Shown here one piece after another: positions 16,726-24,146 of a DNA stretch of 64,000 nt. This stretch comes from a bacterium. Its GTDB lineage: Bacteria > Zhuqueibacterota > QNDG01 > JAFGCO01. The translations under genes were made by a program, and so were the position numbers. A model generated the notes under the pieces. It did not search any database. It worked only from the letters and a program-made list of their open reading frames with translations, and was not told the origin of the DNA. The stretch is from the NCBI GenBank assembly GCA_016932575.1, contig JAFGCO010000011.1, positions 108,372 through 172,371 of the forward strand. The letters are read 5' to 3'. Positions within the stretch are counted from its first letter, which is position 1. Each line of letters begins with the position of its first letter.

Positions 16726-18756
16726 TTACGACTCATTATCCGCTGCGGAAGGCCTTGCTTCTGTTGTCCGAATCATCCGGCCCAAAACCACAGTATACTG
16801 ATGACGCGGATTTATCGTCCGCATCCGCTGATATATCAGAACGGCCTGCTTATTTTGCTTTTGATTCAGGTATGCCCTCCCCAGATTAAATAAAACCTGA
16901 ATATCACCGGGAGCCAGGGTATGCGCTCTTTCCAGTATGGGAATCGCTTCTTCGACATGTCCCTGCATATACTGAATCTGACCGATCCATTTTGTATTAA
17001 ACGGGGTTTCCCGTAATTGAACGGACTGTTCCAAAATAGAAAATGCCTTTTTCCAGTCCTGACTTTTCAGACACATTTCCGCAGCTTTTTCATAGAATTC
17101 CATTTCTTGAGGAACGATGGTCATTAATGCATTATATTCCCGGAATGCTTTTTGATACTGTTTTCTGGCCATGTAATATTGCCCCAGTTGCAAATGCGCT
17201 TTTTCAAGATTCAGATCCGGATCCGTCATAATTTTAACAGACAGGCTCTCAGGCAATGTCTTGGGAGTGTAATTGGTCAGGGCATGATTGGGCTGAGATT
17301 CCGGCTGAAACGGCCAGCCGCCTTTTAGATAAGCGATACTCAAATCCGCGTTTGCAGAATCCAGAGCCGTAATGCCCCATGTTTTTTTATATAATTCCAT
17401 GGAAAAAACACGGGCACTGTCCCATTGGGCCGAAACGTAACTATGGGAACGCATGCTCTCGAAAAACGCATCGGCCATTAAAAAATAGCCGTCTATATTG
17501 GGATGAAGATGATCCGTCATCAGAGAATTACCGATCATTCCGTGATCCGAGACAGTCTCAAATGTTCGTTTCACAGGCACAACAACCGCCCTGTATTGCT
17601 CTGCGAGATTATGGATAATATGATTCATTATCTCTGGCGCACGAAATCTCAGCGCATCAAGATCCTTGGCCTGGGTGTAGAGATGATAGGCTTTATCGAA
17701 ATCTCCTGCGCTTTCGCAGCGCCGTGCCTGATTGAAAACATCTCCGGCCGGCGGATAATTTTCGGTGGCTTCCGAGACAAACGGCATTTGATCATGAATG
17801 TTGCTGACCAGTTCCCCAATCATTACCGGTACACCCGCTTTTTGACACTTGCTGAATATCAGTTCAAGATTGCCCCTGAACTGGATCAGCCCCTGATTAT
17901 ACAAATTACTTTCAAACGGAATGGACTTTCTGCCGACGATACGGGCCATGAGGGTAGCTGTGGGATCCGTTTCACTTGCACCGTGCACTGCATGACTGAA
18001 CGACTGACGAAAACAACCGGCAACATTCCGTATCAACAGGAAAATACGGAATTTCCTGAGCTTCATTGTGAATCGTACGACACCAGGATGTCTTCCCAGA
18101 GATTCCATGGATCCGACGCCCATGGCGCCGTAATATTCATTATGCCCGGCATAAATCAAAATCAGGTCAGGATCCTGGCGAATAATTTCATCCGTAAAAT
18201 CCATCAGTGTATAACTGTTGATCGCAGACATGGCCACATTCACCACTTCGATAACCCGATCGGGAAATGCATCGGAAAGCCGCTTTTGCAGAATCCGGGA
18301 AAACATCAAATTATTGCCATAGGGATATCCAGCAGTAGTGGATCCTCCCATCACAAAAATACGGTAACCGTTCTCAGGTTTTTTCTTTAAAAACAGATCG
18401 CGTCCGGGAGTCGGTACGGTTTCCTGCATGAAAAAATAGCGTCGGGCCACCTCATGATTGATCTGAAAGTAACCGGACATATCACCCTTCATGGGCAAAA
18501 ACAAACGCAAATCACCGCCATATTGAAACAATCGTAAAGCCAGCTCAAGCAAAAGAATCATAAAAACGGGAAGGCTTAACGCAATCATGGAAAAAATTCG
18601 CAGCTTCCTGGGACTCATTTTTAATGTTATGGATTCCAGATAATCGGCAATATCCTGTGTATCCGCCTTGATTGCCCGTGCCAGTTGTTCCGGCGATTGC
18701 CGGCGTGCATGTGTTTTGATAAAATGCTTCTGTTTCTCAGTCAGTGCTTTTTTCAT
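16726..18756 (-). CDS. Membrane-anchored SGNH/GDSL hydrolase-like protein with C-terminal TPRs
   Basis: 676 aa. Residues 5-42 look like a small helix-turn-helix segment (SPEQLARAIKADTQDIADYL), followed by one transmembrane helix (about 54-75). An SGNH domain spans about 130-440, with block I MGGSTTAG (Ser 139), GHNEYYG (Asn 206) and the C-terminal DHLHPN (Asp/His). TPR-type repeats fill about 490-660. By family it would be an esterase or O-acetyl transferase/esterase on an extracytoplasmic glycan. Neighbours give no operon link. The N-terminal cytoplasmic HTH-like piece before the membrane helix is unusual. Confidence 0.8.
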   Translation of the reverse strand: MKKALTEKQKHFIKTHARRQSPEQLARAIKADTQDIADYLESITLKMSPRKLRIFSMIALSLPVFMILLLELALRLFQYGGDLRLFLPMKGDMSGYFQINHEVARRYFFMQETVPTPGRDLFLKKKPENGYRIFVMGGSTTAGYPYGNNLMFSRILQKRLSDAFPDRVIEVVNVAMSAINSYTLMDFTDEIIRQDPDLILIYAGHNEYYGAMGVGSMESLGRHPGVVRFTMKLRKFRIFLLIRNVAGCFRQSFSHAVHGASETDPTATLMARIVGRKSIPFESNLYNQGLIQFRGNLELIFSKCQKAGVPVMIGELVSNIHDQMPFVSEATENYPPAGDVFNQARRCESAGDFDKAYHLYTQAKDLDALRFRAPEIMNHIIHNLAEQYRAVVVPVKRTFETVSDHGMIGNSLMTDHLHPNIDGYFLMADAFFESMRSHSYVSAQWDSARVFSMELYKKTWGITALDSANADLSIAYLKGGWPFQPESQPNHALTNYTPKTLPESLSVKIMTDPDLNLEKAHLQLGQYYMARKQYQKAFREYNALMTIVPQEMEFYEKAAEMCLKSQDWKKAFSILEQSVQLRETPFNTKWIGQIQYMQGHVEEAIPILERAHTLAPGDIQVLFNLGRAYLNQKQNKQAVLIYQRMRTINPRHQYTVVLGRMIRTTEARPSAADNES

Positions 18757-18948
18757 CCATTAAACTCCGGTGCAATGATATTCCCAACAAATTTACATTT
18801 ATTTCAAATAATAACTGGAGCAGACGAATGCTGCTGTATCAAAAAATTAAACATATCTGTCAGGAAGTGCAATCCTTAAATGGATCGCATTCCTGTTACG
18901 GTTAAATATTAAACATATTCATTCGAATGATTCAACCAAGGTCCATAC

Positions 18949-18986
18949 AAAAAAGCCTGTGGTCATAAAACCACAGGCTTTTTTTA
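18949..18986 (-). terminator. Rho-independent terminator of the CBM9 gene
   Basis: AAAAAAGCCTGTGGT and ACCACAGGCTTTTTT form a near-perfect stem with flanking A and T runs, 25 bp past the minus-strand stop at 19011. Confidence 0.9.
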
Positions 18987-19010
18987 AAAACTTAAATATA
19001 ATTCTGCAAC

Positions 19011-20618
19011 TTATTTCATCAGCATCATCTTGTTGGTGATAACTTCCGTTGCTGTTTCCAGCGTGTAGAAGTAAACACCACTGCTGAAGTTAGAACCGTC
19101 AAATGTGACGGTGTTCAAACCGGCCTGACGTACATCATTCACCAGTGTGGCAACTTCGTTGCCCAGAACATCGTACACGGTCAGTTTCACAGCACTCTTC
19201 TGAAGCAGGTTGAACTGAATCGTGGTAGACGGGTTGAAAGGATTGGGGAAGTTCTGAGCCAGAGCGAATTCATCCGGCTGTGCAATATCTTCGACCGCAT
19301 CGCCACCGACGAGCATGGCTGTTCCCATGCGGGAGGCATCGGCCCAGGTCATATTGTCACTGCCCCACCAGCGCAGCATGTCTTCGCGTTTGTCCGTTCC
19401 GTCACGGTCGTTGATCTGAATTTCGAAGCCAATTTCTGTATCCGCTTCCAGATCCATCGGCAGATCGGCTGCAGGAATCGTCAATTCACAGGTATAGCCT
19501 TCGAGGTCTTCTGCCAGCTCGCCCCAGGCAAAGACACTGTTGGGAGAGTTGTAATCGTTGACCGGATTGTCCCAGACCCAGCGCATCTGAAGGTCATTGG
19601 CATCATAAGAGGTGGCTTTTTCATTGCCGCCGTCGAAACAGAGCTCGATACTGTCGTTCTCATAGCTGTTGGCGCCGCTTGTGTCGAGAACGTCATCAAT
19701 GATTTCAAACCACAGATAGAGGGCGTCGGCATCCCAGGCGGCCCTGAATTCCATCTGAAGGTCTTCCCATTCTTCGATCTCGGTAAAGCTGCCGTCCACC
19801 TGATCGGCATTGGTATACACATAGGTGCCTGCTTCGATGACGGGAACATCCTGCCACGCAGCATCCAGCTCGCCGTCGACTTCCAGGGCTGCAGGAGCCG
19901 GTCCGATATTCAGGACATCGTCAGCTTCATAACCGATCAGCTCGGCAGTTCCGAACAAAGAAGGATCCTGCCATGCCATGTTGTCTGTACCCCACCAGCG
20001 GTACATGTGTTCGCGGCTTTCATTGTCACGGTCATTAATCTGAATCTCGAAACCGAAAACTTCACCCTCTTCGGCCACAATGCCCAGGGGGTCCAGAGGA
20101 AATGCGACTTCGAGGATCCAGCCAAAAGCATCACCGTCAATGGCTTCCCATTCGGCTGTGGCGGCTTCGGTGCCTTCTGGACAACTGTCATACAGTGAGG
20201 CGTCCGAACCATCCTGAAGCTCGATACGTGTCTGAACGTCATCGGCTCCGTAGGTGGTTTCTTTATCGTTTCCGGCATCAAAATAAATCTCGGCGCTGTC
20301 ATTCTCGTAAGAGTTGGCTGAACTTGAGCTGAGTTCATCATCCACAACTTTGATGAAAATATAAAGATTGGTGTCATCCCACAAAACACGGGATTCAACG
20401 AACAGATCAAGATAGCCATCGACTTCTATAGATTCGCCATCGAGCTTTACGCAGCGTTCGGTCGAAGCTGCCCAGTAAACAACATCCATGTCACCATCGA
20501 TAACCGGTGCAGTGGCGGCTTTGTGAACCTGCCATACATCATCTTTAACATAGGCCATCGAGGCTGCAACAAAAATAATCATTGACAAACAAATCAGTGC
20601 GGATAACACTCTTTTCAT
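19011..20618 (-). CDS. Secreted protein with two CBM9-type domains and a type IX sorting tail
   Basis: 535 aa. A signal peptide (about 1-24) is followed by two tandem CBM9/DOMON-like sandwiches (about 30-215 and 240-425). Each carries an APVIDGDMD-like opening, YIFIKVVDDEL / YLWFEIIDDVL, and SYENDS(A/I)E(I/L). Both end with RWWG and DNM. The last 85 residues are the Por-type sorting domain: FALAQNFPNPFNPSTTIQFN, then VYDVLGNEVATLV, GVYFYTLET and KMMLMK. CBM9 domains bind sugar chain ends, so this is probably a surface glycan-binding protein with no catalytic domain. A LacI-type operator and a possible leader peptide lie upstream. Confidence 0.88.
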   Translation of the reverse strand: MKRVLSALICLSMIIFVAASMAYVKDDVWQVHKAATAPVIDGDMDVVYWAASTERCVKLDGESIEVDGYLDLFVESRVLWDDTNLYIFIKVVDDELSSSSANSYENDSAEIYFDAGNDKETTYGADDVQTRIELQDGSDASLYDSCPEGTEAATAEWEAIDGDAFGWILEVAFPLDPLGIVAEEGEVFGFEIQINDRDNESREHMYRWWGTDNMAWQDPSLFGTAELIGYEADDVLNIGPAPAALEVDGELDAAWQDVPVIEAGTYVYTNADQVDGSFTEIEEWEDLQMEFRAAWDADALYLWFEIIDDVLDTSGANSYENDSIELCFDGGNEKATSYDANDLQMRWVWDNPVNDYNSPNSVFAWGELAEDLEGYTCELTIPAADLPMDLEADTEIGFEIQINDRDGTDKREDMLRWWGSDNMTWADASRMGTAMLVGGDAVEDIAQPDEFALAQNFPNPFNPSTTIQFNLLQKSAVKLTVYDVLGNEVATLVNDVRQAGLNTVTFDGSNFSSGVYFYTLETATEVITNKMMLMK

Positions 20619-20720
20619 GGCTTACTCCTTTAGTTGAATAACAAAATTAAAATCACCCTCCATCATCTGATTGGAAGCATGAAAGACAATTCCCTTCCTT
20701 CTCATCCGAAAAGAAAGGGG

Positions 20721-20756
20721 TCAACCGGGTAGTTTCAAACATGTCAGCATCCTCAT
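20721..20756 (-). CDS. Possible 11-residue leader peptide upstream of the CBM9 gene
   Basis: ATG at 20756 reads MRMLTCLKLPG and stops at 20721. It is preceded by AAAGGAGGTG at 20773-20764, seven bases from the start and the closest match to a full Shine-Dalgarno that I see in the window. Downstream (about 20715-20690) a pyrimidine/purine hairpin pairs CCCTTTCTTT with GAAGGAAGGG. The layout suits a translated leader or an RNA switch, but such a short reading frame can arise by chance. Confidence 0.35.
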   Translation of the reverse strand: MRMLTCLKLPG

Positions 20757-20952
20757 GGACAGTCACCTCCTTTCAATAAGAATCACACGTGAATAATAGG
20801 GGATTTTCTGTAACATAAAAAACATCTCCCGCTCAGAAATTCTTCATTATTTCACATGAAAAATCAACCGATGAGTTAATCTGCCCTTCCCACTGAATAT
20901 TAATATTTCAACTTGATAACAATGCGATGATTCAAATTATCTGTTTTTTTAT

Positions 20953-20964
20953 GCAATCGTTTGA
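20953..20964. promoter_or_regulatory. Second LacI-type operator, upstream of the CBM9 gene
   Basis: GCAATCGTTTGA matches the core of the site at 15214-15225 in 11 of 12 bases. It is about 335 bp upstream of the CBM9 start codon and about 200 bp upstream of the leader ORF. On the minus strand it is followed by TTGCAT, just as at the symporter promoter, but I see no good -10 at 17 bp. Confidence 0.45.
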
Positions 20965-21287
20965 AATAAACGGCCTTCCGTAAATATACGCCCCATGATT
21001 TCATCGGTGCGCGCGCTATTGCGCTCCCTTATATAAAAATACAGGTTGCTTTTTATAACGTATATTTTTTTGGAGCCGTTCATAGATATTAATAACAGAT
21101 CAATCAGAAAATAACTTGTCTATTATAGTATTTTTTAAGACTTTTGTCAAGTAAATTTTTTTTCAGCAATAAAAATAATAGGCTCTGCAATATTCAGTTA
21201 CATTTTACTATAATAAAAAAATTTAAGAAAAACAAGACGATTTTTATGCTTCTGTGAGGTAAAAAACAGGATAAAATGAACATATAA
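20965..21287. other. Non-coding interval between the CBM9 leader and the response-regulator operon
   Basis: AT-rich, no credible ORF. Near 21010-21025 a GCGCGCGCTATTGCGC palindromic patch stands out, without a T-run. No promoter, RNA gene or repeat could be assigned. Confidence 0.5.
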
Positions 21288-21710
21288 TCACTCAGAAGAA
21301 ACCATCTCCTGGATGGCTCTTTTTAAAACATCAATATTAAAAGGTTTGGCAAAATATGGCAATTTCATTCGTTTAAAAAAGGCGAGGGCATGGCGGTTCA
21401 CCGCATCTCCCGTGATAAAAATTGTTTTGCGTGCCAATGCTGCATTTTGATGAATAATTTTATTATAGAACAATTCTCCTGTCATCCCCGGCAATCGAAA
21501 ATCAGATACAATGACATCATACTTCTGATTTTTCATCTTACTCAGGGCAGTTTGACAATCGCGCACCCAATCCACTTTATATCCCAGCTCATCGACAACA
21601 CGCTGAATCAAATATCCCATGACTTCTTCATCGTCCACCGCCAGAACTTTGAAAGCGGAAGAATTATTTTTTCTCTTGATTCTTGACGGTTTTTTCTGTT
21701 CTGAAGTCAT
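21288..21710 (-). CDS. Single-domain response regulator (CheY-like)
   Basis: 140 aa, one receiver domain (about 20-138) after a basic N-terminal tail. The acidic pair is in VLAVDDEE, the phospho-acceptor Asp 70 is in VIVSDFRLPG, the switch Thr is in IFITGD, and Lys is in YFAKPF, so it should be a working receiver. There is no output domain. It is last in a run of signalling genes (kinase 24147, sigma-54 activator 22723, double receiver 21753) and begins 42 bp after the double receiver, which suggests a phosphorelay or a protein-protein output. Confidence 0.9.
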   Translation of the reverse strand: MTSEQKKPSRIKRKNNSSAFKVLAVDDEEVMGYLIQRVVDELGYKVDWVRDCQTALSKMKNQKYDVIVSDFRLPGMTGELFYNKIIHQNAALARKTIFITGDAVNRHALAFFKRMKLPYFAKPFNIDVLKRAIQEMVSSE

Positions 21711-21752
21711 TATCTCAAATTACCGATATCTTGAAGACAAACCTTTCGATCA

Positions 21753-22502
21753 TCATGCACTTTGCTTTAAATGATTATGAATATACTTTTCCATCCAACC
21801 ACGATCTTTAAAAAATGTATTTCGATTCAACATAATGACCCCCGTGTCCTTCACTGTATGTTGTAAATTCGCTCCCTGGCTTTCTACCAGCAATATCACG
21901 GGTTTGCCGGGGGCTCGTGAATCAATATCGTTTAAAATTTTCCATTGTGATTGATCCAGATAAAGCTCGTCGATTAAAAAACAGTCAATCGTACCAGCAT
22001 CAAGATATTGTAAAAAAGCGTCGCGGGAACCGAAGCCCACAATCTCCAAACCGGTGCCCTTTAAATGCGAACGAATTTTTTCAAGTGTCTTCTCATCACT
22101 AAAAAGTAAAATTTTAAATGAGACCTTTTTGGTTCCGGGATTCCATGTGTTTTCCACTTCTTTCACCTTATCCACCAGTTGATGTACAGAAAAAGGTTTG
22201 GTAATCTTTGGATAAATGACACCATCCCTTTCCTCAACCTGCTGACTCTCAAATCCATAAGCAGACATTAAAATTACCGGAATTTGAGGGTGAAGTTTTT
22301 TAATTTCTGAAGCGAGAGTATATCCGTCCATCGGGCTCATACGTATGTCCGAAACCACAACGTCCACAGACTTCTTTCCTAAAAGTTCCAATGCTTCAGG
22401 ACCCGTCTGCGCTTCTTCAACACCGTAATCCAGCCGTCTTAATCCCATGGACAGTGTTTTTAAAACATTTTTCTCGTCATCTACAAGTAATATACAGGAC
22501 AT
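21753..22502 (-). CDS. Response regulator with an intact and a degenerate receiver domain
   Basis: 249 aa. Receiver 1 (1-115) is complete: LLVDDE, Asp 52 in VVVSDIRMSP, Ser/Ala switch ILMSAYG and Lys in ITKPF. Receiver 2 (about 128-245) keeps a receiver-like fold (KILLFSDEKT, CFLIDELYLD) but lacks the conserved Lys, having IMLNRN at that place, so it is a pseudo-receiver. No DNA-binding domain is present. It follows the NtrC-type gene by 220 bp, and that gap holds a sigma-54-like promoter and dyads, so this gene may be a direct target of that activator. Confidence 0.85.
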   Translation of the reverse strand: MSCILLVDDEKNVLKTLSMGLRRLDYGVEEAQTGPEALELLGKKSVDVVVSDIRMSPMDGYTLASEIKKLHPQIPVILMSAYGFESQQVEERDGVIYPKITKPFSVHQLVDKVKEVENTWNPGTKKVSFKILLFSDEKTLEKIRSHLKGTGLEIVGFGSRDAFLQYLDAGTIDCFLIDELYLDQSQWKILNDIDSRAPGKPVILLVESQGANLQHTVKDTGVIMLNRNTFFKDRGWMEKYIHNHLKQSA

Positions 22503-22538
22503 ATCCCACTCCTGTTGCCTACATCATTTAAACTTAAA

Positions 22539-22553
22539 ACAAATATTATGCCA
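22539..22553 (-). promoter_or_regulatory. Sigma-54-like promoter upstream of the double-receiver gene (one key base off)
   Basis: On the minus strand TGGCATAATATTTGT (22553-22539) has GG at -24 but GT instead of GC at -12, with the correct N10 spacing. It resembles the better site at 58164-58178. Dyads TTCCATAATGGAA (22651-22663) and ATTTTATTAAATAAAAT (22580-22596) lie about 130 and 60 bp upstream of the inferred start. Confidence 0.35.
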
Positions 22554-22722
22554 TTTATGTAATGAAAATTAAAAAATGGATTTTATTAAATAAAATATGG
22601 ATTTCAAACAACATTCCGAATATACATAGACGGGCAGGGCAAATCAGAATTTCCATAATGGAATGTTTCTCTTCACAGATTGAAAATAATCACTGCTGTT
22701 AAAACGGCATCAATTCCTGCAA

Positions 22723-24111
22723 TCAACCGGCAATCGATTCTTCCTTGCGCTTTGGTTCAATACCATACAGTTTCAATTTTCGCCAAAGGGTGGTGGTGGA
22801 AATACCCAGAATTTCAGACGCCTTCTTTTGATTCCAGACACATTTATCCAAAGTCATCAGTATATGTTTTTTCTCTAAAACTTCCAGAGTTTGTCCGCCG
22901 CCAACCAGCATTTCAGGTTCTTCGATGATCGGCTGCTGTTCATTGCTTAAAATACTGCTGGGCAGATCTTCGGGTAAAATCACATTTTTAGAAGCTAAAA
23001 TTAAAGCCCGCTCAATAACATTTTCCAGCTCGCGCACATTGCCTGGCCAATCGTATTGCATTAAGCACTTCATGGCCTCTGGAGAAATTGACGGATTGCT
23101 CTTCTTGGTACGTTCCTGATATGTTTTTAAAAAATGATCGGCCAATAAAGGAATATCATCCCTTCGGTCCCGTAATGGAGGAAGATCAATAGGAATCACA
23201 TTCAAACGATAATAAAGATCTTCACGAAATCTGCCTTCCTCTATGAGTTTCTTAAGATCCTGATTGGTCGCAGCGATCAACCGGACATCAACATACAACG
23301 GCTCATTTTCACCAACCCGTCGAATTTCACCATCCTGAAGAAAACGAAGCAATTTTACTTGTGTTGAAAGGGCCGTCTCTCCAATTTCATCTAAAAACAG
23401 TGTGCCGCCATTGGCTTCCTGAAACAGGCCGCGCTTATCTTTGATGGCGCCTGTAAAAGCACCCCGGACATGACCGAATAATTCACTTTCCTGAAGATTC
23501 TCCGGCAATGCTCCGCAATTAATTGTGATAAACGCCCGGTTCTTTCGCCGGCTATTCAAATGGGTAGCCTTGGCAATCAGCTCTTTTCCTGTGCCGCTGT
23601 CTCCAGAAATAAGTACCGTGCTATCGGTTTTCGCAACTTTCGAAACCAGTGCAAGTACCTCCATCATACGATTTGAATTGCCAATAATATTCTCAAACCG
23701 ATATTTTTCCCGAAGCTCATCCTGAAGTTGTTCTACTTCATTGATCAATTCCCGGCGCTCGATTGCTTTCTTGACCAAAATTAAAAACTCATCTTTGTCA
23801 AATGGCTTCTGAATATAATCATATGCACCCAGCTTCATAGCCTCAACACCGCTCTCGACAGTACTGAATGCCGTCATGACCATGACTTCAGTTGTATCGT
23901 AAGCACTTTTGACTTTGCGTAAAACTTCCATCCCATCGATCGGTTCCATTTTTAAATCGGTAATAACCAGATCAAAAAACTTATTTTTCAGTATTTCCAG
24001 AGCCTTTTCACCATTCATTGCTTCTTCTACCTGATACCCAACTCGCTTCAGCATAAGAGACAGGGTTGTACGCACTGATTTTTCATCATCAACGAGTAAT
24101 ATATCTGTCAT
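22723..24111 (-). CDS. NtrC-family sigma-54-dependent response regulator
   Basis: 462 aa, a full three-domain activator. Receiver (1-120) with Asp 52 in VITDLKMEP and Lys 102. AAA+ domain (about 138-370) with Walker A GDSGTGKE (170-177), the sigma-54-contacting loop GAFTGA (218-223) and Walker B LFLDEIGE (238-245). A Fis-type HTH at the C-terminus (QKKASEILGISTTTLWRKLK). It is expected to remodel RNA polymerase with sigma-54 at enhancer-dependent promoters. It starts 35 bp downstream of the histidine kinase at 24147, its likely partner. Candidate targets in the window are the promoters at 22539 and 58164. Confidence 0.96.
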   Translation of the reverse strand: MTDILLVDDEKSVRTTLSLMLKRVGYQVEEAMNGEKALEILKNKFFDLVITDLKMEPIDGMEVLRKVKSAYDTTEVMVMTAFSTVESGVEAMKLGAYDYIQKPFDKDEFLILVKKAIERRELINEVEQLQDELREKYRFENIIGNSNRMMEVLALVSKVAKTDSTVLISGDSGTGKELIAKATHLNSRRKNRAFITINCGALPENLQESELFGHVRGAFTGAIKDKRGLFQEANGGTLFLDEIGETALSTQVKLLRFLQDGEIRRVGENEPLYVDVRLIAATNQDLKKLIEEGRFREDLYYRLNVIPIDLPPLRDRRDDIPLLADHFLKTYQERTKKSNPSISPEAMKCLMQYDWPGNVRELENVIERALILASKNVILPEDLPSSILSNEQQPIIEEPEMLVGGGQTLEVLEKKHILMTLDKCVWNQKKASEILGISTTTLWRKLKLYGIEPKRKEESIAG

Positions 24112-24146
24112 AAAAATTAGCCCCTTATTTTTTAAGGTTCAATTAT

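Noticed and set aside
20990-21060. GC-rich palindromic patch as a riboswitch
   Set aside because: It does not fit any consensus I know (c-di-GMP, cobalamin, SAM) and is 370 bp from the nearest gene start.
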